Below, in pieces: positions 41,751 through 53,646 of a stretch of 64,000 nucleotides of DNA. Origin of the DNA: Adiantum capillus-veneris (Eukaryota > Streptophyta > Polypodiopsida > Polypodiales > Pteridaceae); NCBI GenBank assembly GCA_014529385.2, contig CM043943.1, forward strand, positions 154,229,092-154,293,091, written 5' to 3'. Position numbers and translations under genes: made by a program. The first letter of the stretch is position 1; every line of letters starts with the position of its first letter. The notes under the pieces are model-generated. The model was not told where the DNA came from. It saw nothing but the letters and a program-made list of their open reading frames with translations, and ran no database searches.

Positions 41751-44216
41751 AGGAAGAGAAAGAGAGTACGCAAAACCAAGACGGTGGCCCAGTTTTTTTG
41801 GAGCAGTAAGAGGATGAGGATGCTGCTATGGAGTCAGCCTATGGTGATGATGATGATGGTGCAGCTCCATCCTTTGGGAGACAGGTAGAGGGGATAGCTT
41901 GGAGGATGAGTCCACATCCTATGGCGAGCAAATAGAGCCCGATGAAGCTGATTTGGTAAGGGTGAAGCTGTCTAATGTTTTGCATGAAGATATGTTGGTA
42001 GGCAATGTGAACGAGGAGCAAGGGAAAGTGTCTGAGCATGGAGATGAAGGTACTAAGTAGTAATGTGCTGATGATGATGCTTATAAAGGTAGTTGTGGAG
42101 TATGCCATGGTGGTGGAGCAGGTACAAAGCTTGGCCAAGAGGGAAAAAGATTCTACGGTCATGAAAGAGGAGCAAAGAGATGGAGTAGTGGCTACTAGTC
42201 TACCTTGTGAGGATGGTAAAACGGGCCCATGTTTAAGTTTGGTGGAGGTAGATGATGGTAGGGTTGAACAGAATGAGAAGGAAGGTTATGTTGAGGCTAT
42301 GCTACAAGATGATGCGGTAGGGGATGATCCTCTTTCTTCCCTATTTGGAGAGTCAGAGATAGGACATGTGCTTGAAGAACATGAAGATGAAGTGGGTCTA
42401 CAATACATGATGCTTAAGCCATATGGTTCTACTTATGTGGATGGTCTTGAAGATGTGGTGGTCGAAGATGTTGCAGGCTTAGAGTGGAGTGCAAAGTTGG
42501 TAGAAGAACCTTTGAATGAAGAACAGGTGCTGCCAATTGTGCATGGAAGAAGAAGAAAAGGCTAAGGAAATGGAGAATATGATAACGAAGGTCTATGGCT
42601 CATTATTAATGGACATGCTCATGGAAGCGGCAGTGCAATGGGTCATTCGCCAGCAAGAGGAGTCTTTGGAGGAGGTATCTTCTCTATATGGTTGGGAGAG
42701 GATTGTAAGTGTAGCCATTGTGCAGGATAGTGAGCATGATGATGCTCTATACAAAGCAAGTTGGAGGCCTGTAGATGCTTGGAGCGGTGAATGTGTACTA
42801 GCTGCCTTCTATGTGCACCATTGGATATTTGCATGGATAGAGTACTACATGGAGCTACTACAGAAGGATAGCCCATGACCAAAGGTATGTGTTTGACCCA
42901 GGGGGATGATGATAGAAAATACAGGGGGTTGGGCAACCCGCATGAGAAGGAGTGGCGGGTAAATAAAAACAATATGCATAAGGTTTGTTTTTTGTTTTGC
43001 ACAGTGTTGGAAGGGTATGTGATTCAATAAGCATGCTTTTGGTTGAGCATGAATGCTCAACTAGGGGGTGGGCAATGATGGTGCAACCAAAGTTGGTTCG
43101 AACCAGAAAGTGTGCAATGTCAAGAAAAGGCTACCGGCAGGTGCAATGCAGAAGGCTAGAGCAGGTATGGAGTCCCTAGGTAGGCTAGTGGCAGTGGAAA
43201 TTTAGTCTAAAGAGGTTTTTTAAGCCAAAAAGGCTTCAAAAAGGGCTCAAATGGGATAGCATGTAAAGGTATCCAAACTGCTCTGTCAGTGCTCTAGAAT
43301 GTGGGGCTTAATGTGCTCTAAAAGCAAGTCTAGACGGCTCATCAAACAGAGCTCCAGTGTGCAAGATACTGAAGTTCAAAATTAGAAGGTTTAGCAAATC
43401 CCCGGCGGAGAGGGCAATTGAGGACAGATGGCCTAGGTAGATGTCAGCAGATAGATGTGTAGAGCTCAAACTATGGAGCGTGCTTGTCTTCTTGGATTGC
43501 CAATCAGAGCTCTGGATAGCAAGTTATGGTCAATTGAAGTTTTGATGGGGGCCAGTTTGGTGCCCACTTGACTGCATTGGAGGACGTGCCATCTGGAATT
43601 TCTTGAGCTTCAACAGGGTTCAAGCAGATAGAGCATATAGTGTGAAGTCACCAAAGATTGACGGCTCGTGATTTTGAGCCTCGGGCGTCGAGCTACGGCC
43701 CTGGTGAATTTGGGAGCACTTGGTGGTGAGGATGTCATAGATGGTTTTTTATTTATTTTTGAAGCCTTAGAAGGCAGTCTCACAGGGGAGTCAAGGTGCG
43801 ACAAGGATTGGAAATATTGAAGACCGTAACATGGAGTTTCAATCGGAGTTTGCAGTTTGATCGTCGGACTTGGGGAAAGTAAATGGAAAGTGCCTGAAGT
43901 AGGAGGAAAAAAAAGAGTTTGTCAAGTTTTTTGGCCTTCAAAGGAAGCCTAAGGAGGCTCTCACGCTCAAAAGCTGCCACGTGGCTTTCAAAATCCCACA
44001 TGCATGGAGGGGGTTGTAGTTTCTCAGGTTTATCAGCAGGATTGTGAGCCTCACTTGTACACGAAGGGGGAGATATGGGAGCTCCCTCACCCCGTAGCAA
44101 TGGCGTGCCTCATTTGGAGATGAGTTTGTAGCACACAGGGCGGCGCACAGCCAGTTTTGGAGGCGGTGGAGCTAGCTGGTGGCGGACATGGGGCGGCTCG
44201 ACAATGGAGGCCACGA
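41751..44216 (+). pseudogene. Acidic post-gag region and non-coding filler of element E
   Basis: An acidic frame at 42038-42565 (175 codons) and one at 42516-42878 (120 codons), with QDSEHDDALYKASWRPVDAW, show no known domain. 42880-44216 has no convincing frame. No RT or integrase motif is found anywhere, which makes the element non-autonomous. Confidence 0.5.
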
Positions 44217-44345
44217 TGGGCCCATTTCCACACCCATGAGGGCTCCCCCTCTTTTGGTGTAAAGGTCTAAGTACCCCCCCCCACACCCCCCACCAGCAAT
44301 ATCGCCAGTGGCAGGGTAAGGGGCACAGTCCCATGGGGTTCCCCT

Positions 44346-44386
<41 letters not shown>

Positions 44387-45024
44387 ACCATGCAAGCATA
44401 TACCAAATGAGTCACCAAGTGTTGTCAAATGAGAAAATGCAAAAAAATGGATGCTCCCTCCCTATAAGAGGGTTTTTTTGAACGTTTTTGGGCCTTTTTC
44501 TTCCTGCAAGAGGGGTGTACCTTGAGGGAAAGAGCCAACAGAGAGTTGTTGTTTGCAGAGGACCAAGAGGGCGCCTCCCCCTATGTATTTTGTGAATCCA
44601 AGTGCAGCTATGATATTTTTTGAGCAGAGAATGATGTCCCCCCATTGAAAATGGTCGTTTTTGTTGTGCTATTCCTTCTCCCCTTCTCCTTCTCTACTAT
44701 GTTGTGTGTGGTACCGGATGTGTGATGGCGTATGCCCCCCCCTCCCCCCCCCAATGAGTGTGTGTGCAAAGTGAGAGTGAGAGAGAGAGAGAGTGGTGTT
44801 TGTGTGCAAGGGTAGATGGTAAATTGCAGCAGTTTTATGGGTGCGGATTGATTGATGGTCTGTTCGAGCGCGGGTGCATCGAGTGGTGGGTGGTCGTGTG
44901 TGCAATATCAAGAATTGTGTGAGTCAAAGGTGCTCGCTAAGTGGATTGGGGTGTTGTGTATGCCTTGAGCTATAAGAGGCAGCTCCCTTTGTGTGCTAGG
45001 CATGTTCCCCATTCCCCCTCTCCA
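44217..45024 (+). mobile_element. 3' LTR of element E
   Basis: Near copy of 39886-40802, sharing the order TGGGCCC, poly-C, ATATCGCCAGTGG, GA tract, CTCCCTCCCTATAAGAGG, CAAGAGGGGTGTACC, ending ATTCCCCCTCTCCA. It is shorter because of fewer GA units and no 66-bp duplication. Confidence 0.85.
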
Positions 45025-46790
45025 ACGTCCTAAGATCACCTCACATGTCATAGTGTGCTTGGAGGAATCCACAACAATGAAGGTAATTCTTATTTTGTGT
45101 ACAAAGACCTTGATCTTGAGATCTTCTATCATCCCAATAGGTTTAACAATAGACCCATCGGACATCTTTACTACTATGGTTGTGGTCCCAAGGTGAGGTC
45201 TTCCCATAGTTTCCCAGCAATTTGAGTCACAATGCTAACCTCAGTGCCACCATCAACGATTCCCTTCACAGTTAATCCCTTGGTAGTGATTGGTATGGTC
45301 GCATTGGATTCATCGCCCTCAAAGTATTGTCCCAACTTGTTAACAGGTATTTCTACAACAGAGTTCTCATCTAGGTTGGTTTGTGGATCTAAGTGTTCCT
45401 CCTCTATTGGCATCTCCCTAGCTCCATCCATCTGTGAAAATTGTGGTAGCCCCCAACTTTTAGTTCTCCATTGAGGAAAGCTCAAAGAGCTAATAATAGC
45501 TTGGGGTCTCCATATAGTTTGGACATGATGGTGGTTCTAACTTCTAAAGCCATGAAATCCATAAATTTGGCAATATTTAATGACACCTTTTGGCTTCAAT
45601 CCCTTGACATGGGGAAGATGGGATCTCCATTTCTTCGATAGGGTCAGGTAGTCCTTCTGTAAACATTCTTTCCAGCAAGAAGTGAGTATGCCCACTTTCC
45701 CATGACTTTAAATCACTTTATTCTTGGATGACACTAGGTATGGGCTCTAGATCCCTTTGGGTATCTTCTACCAAACTCCTTAATTGCTTGACTTGCTCAA
45801 TCTCCTCTGTAGGTTTTGGGTAAGTTCCTATCTTCTTCTTGGGTCCTAGCCATTGTGGCTCATGAAGATCTTCCTTGTTGGTTTCTTTCCTAGTGGTCAT
45901 TTTGGTCTCCATGGTTTCACCTAAATCAGAATCCTCTTCAGTGTCGCTCATATATACGGGGTCATCATCACCAGTCCCTATGTTGGTATTTGAATAGGGG
46001 TCTGACTTTGCTGCTTTTTGTGATCTCTTCCTTCGTGTTTTCTTCTTCTTCTGAGATTGGGCAATTGATGCCATGTCTCTTTACTTAAGAATATAATTTT
46101 TTTTTTGGATCATCGATCATGTGAGTACATTTACTAGTACCACAGGTTTACATTGTGCTGGCTCTTCGATAACCTCAATCAAGTTTAATGGCGTGGTCTT
46201 CGGTGAATTTGGATTATTTGGACATTGGGCAATCAAATGATCTATGCCACATCAATTACACATGAGTATAGGCATTGTAGACGTGCTCGCTTGATTGGTT
46301 TGCATTAGTATAGAATTATTTTATAGCCTAATATAACACTCGGCTACATGATGTGGACCTCCACACTCATAGCATTGAAGAGGTGGTCTCTTGGCAATGT
46401 AATTGATATTTTGGCCTCTTGCAGCAAGAGAAGCTACTTGATAGACATGTTTGAATTGTCCCCAATAGTCCTCCATACAGTATTGTGGACTTTCTTCAAG
46501 TGCATCAATCACATAGGCAATATTAGGGTCTATATCTTCCTCACAGCCTTCCAAACAAGCAATAGATGACTCACAACCCACTTGATTTGCAAACGTGATT
46601 CTCGGATATGGTGGTTGCGGTCCTAGCACTAGAGGTGGTAAGGCTGTTGTTTGAACAACAATTTGGGCCCTAGGGACCGTGTGTTGTGATGTTTGTTCAA
46701 GAGGTGGGGCCGGCATCAATGCAGGCACTCGAGGTGTGTCTATCCATGTGTTAGCTGGGTGGTCAACAACACGACATAGCTTAACAATCC
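45025..46790 (-). pseudogene. Gypsy 'C' fragment: gag tail, linker and protease
   Basis: Minus strand. 46321-46728 is a Pro-rich gag tail with a zinc knuckle CYECGGPHHVAEC (CX2CX3HX4C). 45718-46074 is a Lys/Asp/Glu-rich linker in the same position as the linker of gypsy A. 45025-45485 is a retropepsin with GIVDGGTEVSIVTQ, where D-T/S-G is D-G-G, and a C-terminal CEVILGR cut off exactly at the LTR end of element E. Frames change between the parts. No RT or integrase remains. Confidence 0.75.
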
Positions 46791-46798
46791 TTACTCTC

Positions 46799-47701
46799 TG
46801 AGAGTTATGAAATGCTATGGATTATGGTTAGAAACATCATTTGTAATAACTAGGTAGTCTAGTTGCAGAAGCCGAGATGCAATGGTACTTCCAGAATGTA
46901 AGTACAAAGCCATTTGACCCCTCAAAATCTATTTTAGGTTTAACCTAAGGTGACCTTAATATATAAGGTACCTAGGTCACTTTTGTAAAAGAAACTTTTA
47001 TCATAATCAATAGTTGGAAGCTGTCGTTGATTGTGTGTGAGAGAGGAAGAGAGAGAGAGAGAGAGAGCGTGAGCTTCATCCTGGCACTACTACTCGCTCT
47101 TTCACATCACATTATAGATCCGACCTCACCATCACGTTAGACTTGGTAAGAGCTACGCAACAACCCCAAGCATTCCTCACGGAATGGAGCGAACGCACTT
47201 TCGTACCTACAAGCTATTTGCGGCTATAAGTATATCAAACGATGTCTGTTTTTTGTGAGAAAGTAGTCATTAGAATCGTAGGGACATAAGCTATGCATAG
47301 GTACTCATAGATTTCAGTTTTGGGCACTTTCATAATTCTACTATGTCTTTATGTGCAATTTTTGTAGATACGTTTAGAGCTAGGATTTTGGGTGTAGAGA
47401 CTTAGGGACAGGTGTATCCTAGTGAGGGGTTGGTGTTCCTTAAGTTTCGTAGGATTTTGGTATGATTTAGTGAGTTTCCTTCCGTTTGTGTGTATGTGAG
47501 CTAGGTGGGGTGTAGTTGAGAGCAGTTAGACTCTAGATTGTGGTTTAGTTGACCTTCCAAAGTGTTGTATCTATAGGATGGTCTCAGCCTAACAAGCTAA
47601 AGATATTTCCTTTGTGTGCCTATCGTGTCCTCGATTGACATTATGTTGATCTAGGTTGTCTTGCATGCACTTTATAGGTGGTGTGATTCGCTCCCGCAAC
47701 A
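46799..47701 (+). mobile_element. 5' LTR of gypsy B
   Basis: The 3' boundary (...CTCCCGCAACA) is fixed by the primer site. The 5' boundary (TGAGAGTTATG) is a guess from the TG...CA rule and the end of the minus-strand gag frame. A TATATAA box lies at 46960-46966, and a GA run near 47048. Confidence 0.6.
46960..46966 (+). promoter_or_regulatory. Probable LTR TATA box (gypsy B)
   Basis: CCTTAATATATAAGGTACC in the LTR. TATATAA with no competing box nearby suggests transcription starts about 30 bases downstream. Confidence 0.55.
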
Positions 47702-47702
47702 T

Positions 47703-47720
47703 TGGCGCCATTGCCGGGGA
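47703..47720 (+). promoter_or_regulatory. Primer binding site for tRNA-Asp (gypsy B)
   Basis: TGGCGCCATTGCCGGGGA starts one base after the LTR end. It differs at one position from the complement of the plant tRNA-Asp 3' end. Confidence 0.9.
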
Positions 47721-50450
47721 TACGAGGACTTAGGTAGGTATTCCTACTAACACTCGTGTGATGGTTGCTTGCTTTAGTTTTGGCTAAAGAAAGCATTTTT
47801 CTCAAGTGGATCCTAAAGAGGTTATTCCGAGATCAAGTGGATAGCCAAGAAGCATGTGTCTTGCCGAGGGTCTGCGACTAGGTAGAGTTAGTTAGGATTT
47901 GTAGATTAGAGTAGTTGTTTTGGTGGTCAAGTAGTTTGTGAGGTGATAAAAGCATTTGCTAGTCCGTGTGTGGCATTGAAGCGTTTTTCTACTCAGAGAT
48001 GCAAAACCCCATATGATATGTAGGAGTAGCTTTAGGTGAGCTATCTGATTTTGATCTAGAGCTATTCATCATTGATTTATTTGGCTAAAGTGCTTGTTTG
48101 TATCCCTAAATCCTAAAAGTTTGATTTTTTAGAAAAAAAAAACCAAAAACAGCTTTCCGAGTTGACATTTTTGCATGGTTGATTGGTGTTGAGCATATAA
48201 GAGGACATGTGCAAGGGTTCTGTGAACAAAAACTACAATTCTGTAAGCTTTGACTTTATACGCGGATAAAGTCTCAAGCGGCATCTTGCAAACCAAATCT
48301 GAAAAATCTAACTACACCACTGTGTTCAAAAGGTATCATTTACTCTAGGGACACCTTTAGTGGGGAGTTTTGGCATAGATTTGGGGACCAAAAGCCAAAA
48401 GATAGAGTGGTTGTGGCTGAAAAAAGAAAAAACTTGTGTTTGTGAGCACTTTTGAGCTTTAAATTTTGCTGTAAACACATGTACATGTTGCTAATGATAA
48501 GGAGAACTTAGAATAAAAATAGATCTAAAATCTGAGATAGTAGACTTTATACGCGTATTCTCCAGCACCATCCTGAGACAAAATTTTGAAATTGTGACTG
48601 CAAAGTGTGTTCAGAAGGGCAGTTTTACCCTAAGTATACATTGAAACTAGAGTTTTTACCAACTCTTGACACCCAAAAGACAAAAGATGAAGTGTCTGTA
48701 ACGGGACAAAGAAAAAACTTGTGATTCTGAGCACATTTTTGCATGAAAATTGGTAGAAGTGCTTGAAAACCAATGCTAGAGGCTTGGGGATGCCTGTGAT
48801 TGAATTATGTCCAAAAATCATCAGCAAACATCATACGCGTATGAAGTCTCAAGGGTGATTCTGGCAGTAATTTTGAACTTTTGATATTATGCCCATCTTG
48901 TGTATGTTCTGTTGAGCACACCCACCAAATCTCATATCATTTGAACATATAGATTGAGAGTGAAGAGGATTTTACTCTTCCAGGGGATTTCCTTGTAAAT
49001 TGATGATTTTGAGCAATTTTGACATCCAAAAATTGATGTGAGTACATATTCTTGTTCCACACACTAAGGGGCACCTTTGGTAGAAACAAAACCAAAATCT
49101 GAGCAAAAAGACTTTATACACATATAAAGTCTCAAGGCCAGATCTGGGGTCAAAAGTTACATCTGCGTGTACCCTTGTGATCTACAGCATTAAGGAAGCA
49201 TATAGGCCAAATTTCATCAAATTTGGATCACATTTGGGCTTGTAAAGACCAAAAGATGCATCTAGGCAAGTGAATGCTTGTATTGGCCATAACTTGCTGA
49301 AAAAGTGTTCAAATTCAATACTGAAACTTGTTGTGAGTTGTCAATGTAGTGGGGAACCTTTGGAGCAAAAATCACTTCATTCTGACCAGTTAGACATCAT
49401 ACACGTATGAAGTCTAAAGGCACTTTTAGAGACCAACATTTAAATCTGATCATATCAGGGTGTTAAACACCACAAGACAAGCTCATAGACCAAATTTGGG
49501 CCAAATCTGAGCACATAGACTTCATACACATATGATGTCTCAAGGCCAAATCTGAAATTCAAATTTCATTTTTGACCACATAGGGGGTTGGGAAATGATG
49601 TATTGAGCTTGCTTGCAAAATTTTATCTCATTTGGACACATAATTTTGTACTTAAAGAGATTTTTGTATATACAAGACTGAAAATGTGAAAAAGAGGTGA
49701 TTGTGAGAAATTTTGACATCCAAAATTTATTGTAATCACATATTCTTGTTGTATGCATCAAGCAGTACCTTGGGTAGAAATCTAAGTTAATTCTAAGCCA
49801 AAAGACTTTATACGCGTATGAAGTCTCATAGGCCAGATCTGGGTCAAATAGACATTTGAGTATACCTCAGTGTCCTAGAGCATAAAAGAAGCCCCTAGCC
49901 AAAATTTCATAGAATTTGGAGCTCAGGCTTCCAAAGAGCAAAAGACAAAAAACTGCTCATTCAGGCTTGTATTGGTCTTAACTTGCTCAAAAAGTGTCCA
50001 AATTGAATTTTGAAACTTGTTGAGAGTTGCTTGAGTGATAAGGAATCAGTGGAACAAAAGTCGGCTCATTCTTCCACAAAAGACTTTATACGCGTATAAA
50101 GTCTCAAGTGTCAAATAAAAGGTCAATTTCAGAAACTGAAACTTGCAGTGGTAGAGGACATCAAGGAGAGCTCACATACCAAATCTTGTCAAATTTTGAG
50201 CACATAGACTTTATACACGTATGATGTCTCAAGTGCAAAAATTAGAGGTCAAAAGTTACATCTGAGCTCACAGAAGTGTTTGTCAGCATAAAGTAAGACT
50301 AGTGACCAAGTTTCAACAAATTTGGGTCACATTTGGTCAAGATACAAGTAAAAATCCTTGATCTTGAAACTGTTTTGAGTGATGTTTCAAGTGCAATTCA
50401 CCAAAACTGCTCTAATTTTTGATAGACAACTCCAAATTGAGTCAGGTATA
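47721..50450 (+). other. Gypsy B leader, non-coding, with diverged ~690-bp tandem units
   Basis: No coding frame. Blocks such as GGCCAGATCTGGG, TGCTTGTATTGG and AACTTGCTNAAAAAGTGT recur about 690 bases apart (49109 and 49803 onward), so at least the second half is an old tandem duplication. Each unit carries three palindromes. Confidence 0.75.
48252..50229. repeat. Nine palindromes, family 2 (ACTTTATACGCGTATAAAGT type) in the gypsy B leader
   Basis: Copies start at 48252, 48542 (one-sided), 48829, 49109, 49392, 49517, 49803, 50082 and 50206, each 22-24 bp and usually followed by CAAG or AAGG. The best copy is 50082-50105, a perfect palindrome. The second half of the 48542 copy has decayed. 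Spacing is 279-290 bases, with two 124-125 steps. The palindromes are better conserved than the sequence between them. Confidence 0.92.
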
Positions 50451-51396
50451 GCTAGGAAGAAAGCTTTTCTAAATCCAAACTTTTAGGGTACCGAGAACTA
50501 GTATCCAAGACCAAAGAAACAAATTCTTGACTTCTTAGAGACCTGATCAAGTGCCAAAGGTGCTTATTAAAGACTATCTTGAGAGTATTGAGTGGGCTTG
50601 ACTTTAAGAAAGCTAAGATCATCATGATGGAAAGCCAGTCTACCAATCCTTTTGTAGATATGACTAGAGGTATGGCAAGCCAAGCTTGGTCAATCAAGGA
50701 CCACAAATATCTCCACCAAACATGAGAATTCCTACAAGAATTCCAAAAAGGGAGCCACCTTCTAGTGCGATAATGAGAGATGAAATGATACAGAGATGGA
50801 AGACATGCCTCCTCAAGTGAATCTGCCGAATGGACCATGGATGTACCCAAATGCAGCCATAGAACATGACTTTTATAGAGGTGGAATTATGGTCACAACA
50901 TGACCATATGTACCATCACCACCCCCTATAACTTACTCTTAGCCAAATCAAAGCAGAACCTTGAGAAGATATGATATTGAGAGTGACACATCTTCTCAGA
51001 GAGTGATTCACCAAGAATCCAACCCACATTAAAACCAGAGGTATCTAGTGGGCAAATGAAGCTTATAGAAGGATTAGCTCAGAGACTTGCTCCTCTAGTC
51101 AAATCTGACCTCCAAGAACCTAAGTGTTAGTATAGCATGGAAAATGCAAGGGAGAGGTATGTACAACTTGTTCCAGTAGCACCTATTCCACCCAGATAAG
51201 TTATGAGGAATGCTCGAGGACCAGTAGGAGTTGCAAGACCACAGCTTGTCTTTGGACAACAACCTACACTTCCAGGTGCTAGAATGCCTATAGATATGAG
51301 ATACACATAGATGATGAAAGTACGACAGCACAAGCTCAAAAGGAAGCTATTGAGAACCTAGAGACAAAGAAAACGGAAACTAACACGAGTCCAGAG
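50451..51396 (+). pseudogene. Decayed gag-like region of gypsy B
   Basis: Many stops. Plus-strand fragments such as MPPQVNLPNGPWMYPN (50803-50850) and RRYDIESDTSSQRVIHQESNP are protein-like and Pro/Asn-rich, as in gag tails. Placed by position between leader and the linker protein. No zinc knuckle was found. Confidence 0.4.
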
Positions 51397-51989
51397 ATGG
51401 GTGAGCCAAAAACCGACCCACCTAGTCAAAAAATCAAGAGCAAACAAAATAGGTGGAAAGCTAGAAAGGCTAGGATGAAAGTACGTAGGGAACGAGAGCA
51501 AAAATCCTTAGCTGAGAAGCTTACCCAAGTTGAAAAGAAGATAAGACAACATGAGGAAATACATCTTCTCTTGCGGAGGCATCTCAACCTCCAACAAAAC
51601 TATCAATGGAAAGTGCGCCAAAAAGTGCTAGCTCCGGAGGATCAGTGTTGGTTGAGAAGGTTAATGAGCATTTAGACGACCTCTTAAAAGACTATGAAAC
51701 ACGACTCAAAAACAACCAAACCCAAGAACAGAGATGGATGACATATCCATACACAGAACTAGAAAAGGACAGGCTTGAAATGTGCAAAAAAATGATTCAA
51801 AAATCCCAAGCATTACTACAACCACAAGTTGAAAAACCTGAGGGTGTGATCCCTCTCCCACCTACACCAGTAAGAGCTAGATTCCAGACACGAGCACGGA
51901 CAGAAGCTAAAGGACCCTGCATTAGAGCCAAGGATAGTTTTGAATACCACGGAGAACTCTTCCGAGAGATTTCACATAACTATACTTGA
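51397..51989 (+). pseudogene. Gypsy B linker protein (homologue of the gypsy A gag-protease linker)
   Basis: Two overlapping frames: 51397-51675 is Lys/Arg/Gln-rich helix; 51606-51989 begins inside it after a frame change. The second holds S-S-G-G-S-V-L-V-E-K, a W-M-T-Y-P motif and an LE-rich helix, matching 12190-12693 on the minus strand. Conservation across two independently decayed elements supports a real protein segment. Function unknown. Confidence 0.65.
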
Positions 51990-52016
51990 TAGCTATAAAG
52001 AAATAGATGGTCTTAA

Positions 52017-53337
52017 CAGTAGGTTGGTAATGGGACACTTTTATGTCCTGTTAAGTGACCATTTTCCTTGAATTATGTCAAGAGTTTCAAAATGGATTTT
52101 TAGGTGCTATCTGTCTAGAAAGTTGTCTCATGAGCTGAAAAAAACTCGACATTTTTTTGGAATATCAATTCCATCTTTAACCTTGTCCTTGCACAACATT
52201 TCACAACCTAAACTGTGTGAGAAAACGGGTCCTGTTTTTGGCTTTTTTCAACTTTTTGCAACTATACCACTCTAGAATTCATGTTTGTGAGGTCTATAAT
52301 GCTAGAGAACTATCTTTAGTAGTCCTCAACATGTCTTGATGCTTCTAGGGAGAAATAAATGTTAAAGTCGTAAGTTATGACCAAATTACAAAAATTGTCA
52401 AATCCTGTTTTTTAGCCAATTTTAGCTCTTCTATGATTTGTTTGGTGGCTTTCATGATATCCAAATGCATTTTTGATTTTCTATGTTGCATATTGTAACA
52501 TAAAGCTAATATTCCTTGAGTTTTGGGGCACCTAATACCCTATTTTGCATAGTATACAACGATGGTTGATTTTTCCAATTATAGAAGAAAACAAAACATT
52601 CTAGTATATCAAGTATAGCTTTTTCAATATTGTTAGTTTCTTGTGACAACTGCATGAATTTTGTAGTTAGTAACCATATCTAGTCATAAGGATCAAATTT
52701 GGCTAGATACTGAATACTTTCTATGGGATTCTACAACTCATAATGTTGAACCCAGTTTTTTCATGTTTGCTGTATTTAGCACTTCATCTTTGTCCCCAAG
52801 ATTCCCCTTGGTAAGAGATGTATTATTATTTTGACATGCTCCATGGCTCCTTATGAACCTGAAGGACAATACGGAACTAAGAAAACATGCATATATTATT
52901 TGTATTGAGTGTGGCTATAGAAACTTTGATGATAGGTCTGCAGAATGGTAAAAATTCAACTTTTTTGTACCTATTTCTTTTGGCAAAACAAAAAATAGTG
53001 AGTGAGAAGCAATCATATGCTATGATCACCAACCCATTGAAGTTAACTGGGGAATTTATCTCAAGCCCTACAAAAATCCCTAATCTTATTTTTATGCAAC
53101 AAAACGTAAGAAATGACTGTTTTGATGAAAATGTACTGGTCCATCAACTTTGGAGGCTTGGTGTGACCAAAAGATGAGAAATTTTACAAGTTTCTTATTT
53201 TTTCCATGTGTAGTAGGCCTTGAACTATAACCTCATGAAAGGATTTTACAAAATGAGTGGATCTACTATGGTTTTGGAGGTTTTTTTCAAAACCCTGAAA
53301 GGACACTTTTATGTCCTATTAGGTTACCAACCTAGTG
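52017..53337. mobile_element. Non-autonomous DNA transposon, 1.32 kb, TTAA-flanked
   Basis: Left end CAGTAGGTTGGTAA and the reverse complement of the right end (CACTAGGTTGGTA) differ at one position. TTAA flanks both sides (52013-52016 and 53338-53341). Near each end, in direct orientation, lies GGACACTTTTATGTCCT (52033 and 53300), itself a short hairpin (GGACA...TGTCC). No transposase frame is present. TTAA duplication suggests a piggyBac-like or related family, but the termini are not conclusive. Confidence 0.75.
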
Positions 53338-53646
53338 TTAACGAATCGTAAGGTCCTTCCTTAAAACCTAGATCCATTCAGAACTTTTTTCAGCCTAGAA
53401 AATAATTTATAAAAAGCAAGATCGACAAAGAAGTCATGCGGACAACAAGACTTTACTCCAAAATGAAAAGACAAGGATATTTTGGATAAGAAATTACGTC
53501 ATCCCTATATTTTTCCAAAAAGATTAAGATTATTTTTATACTTCTTCATCAAAATCCGCGTGGGAGCTGATCTAGATCGGGAACTGGGAGAAAAAGGGAC
53601 TAACTCGATTGAAAGATAAAAGTTAAGAGATAAGAATTAAGAACAA

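Larger units (their letters stand above)
39886..45024 (+). mobile_element. LTR retrotransposon 'E', gag only (non-autonomous)
   Basis: Two direct LTRs (39886-40802 and 44217-45024) end in TG...CA and enclose 3.4 kb. Internal sequence has a gag-like region followed by acidic, poorly conserved frames, with no protease, RT or integrase. The left limit could lie up to 20 bp further out (39864). The flanks are unrelated (hAT transposase on the left, gypsy protease on the right) and show no 5-bp duplication, so the copy may have been rearranged after insertion. Confidence 0.8.
46799..52016 (+). mobile_element. Ty3/gypsy element 'B', tRNA-Asp primed, truncated (leader and gag linker only)
   Basis: 5' LTR about 46799-47701, tRNA-Asp primer site, 2.7-kb leader with nine palindromes, decayed gag-like region, then a linker protein homologous to that of gypsy A. 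It stops at 52016, where a DNA element begins. No protease, RT, integrase or 3' LTR is in view. Orientation is opposite to gypsy A. Confidence 0.75.

Noticed and set aside
48252-50229. CRISPR-like array (regularly spaced palindromic repeats)
   Set aside because: Spacers are long (100-270 bp), homologous to each other and lie inside a plant retroelement leader; no cas genes.
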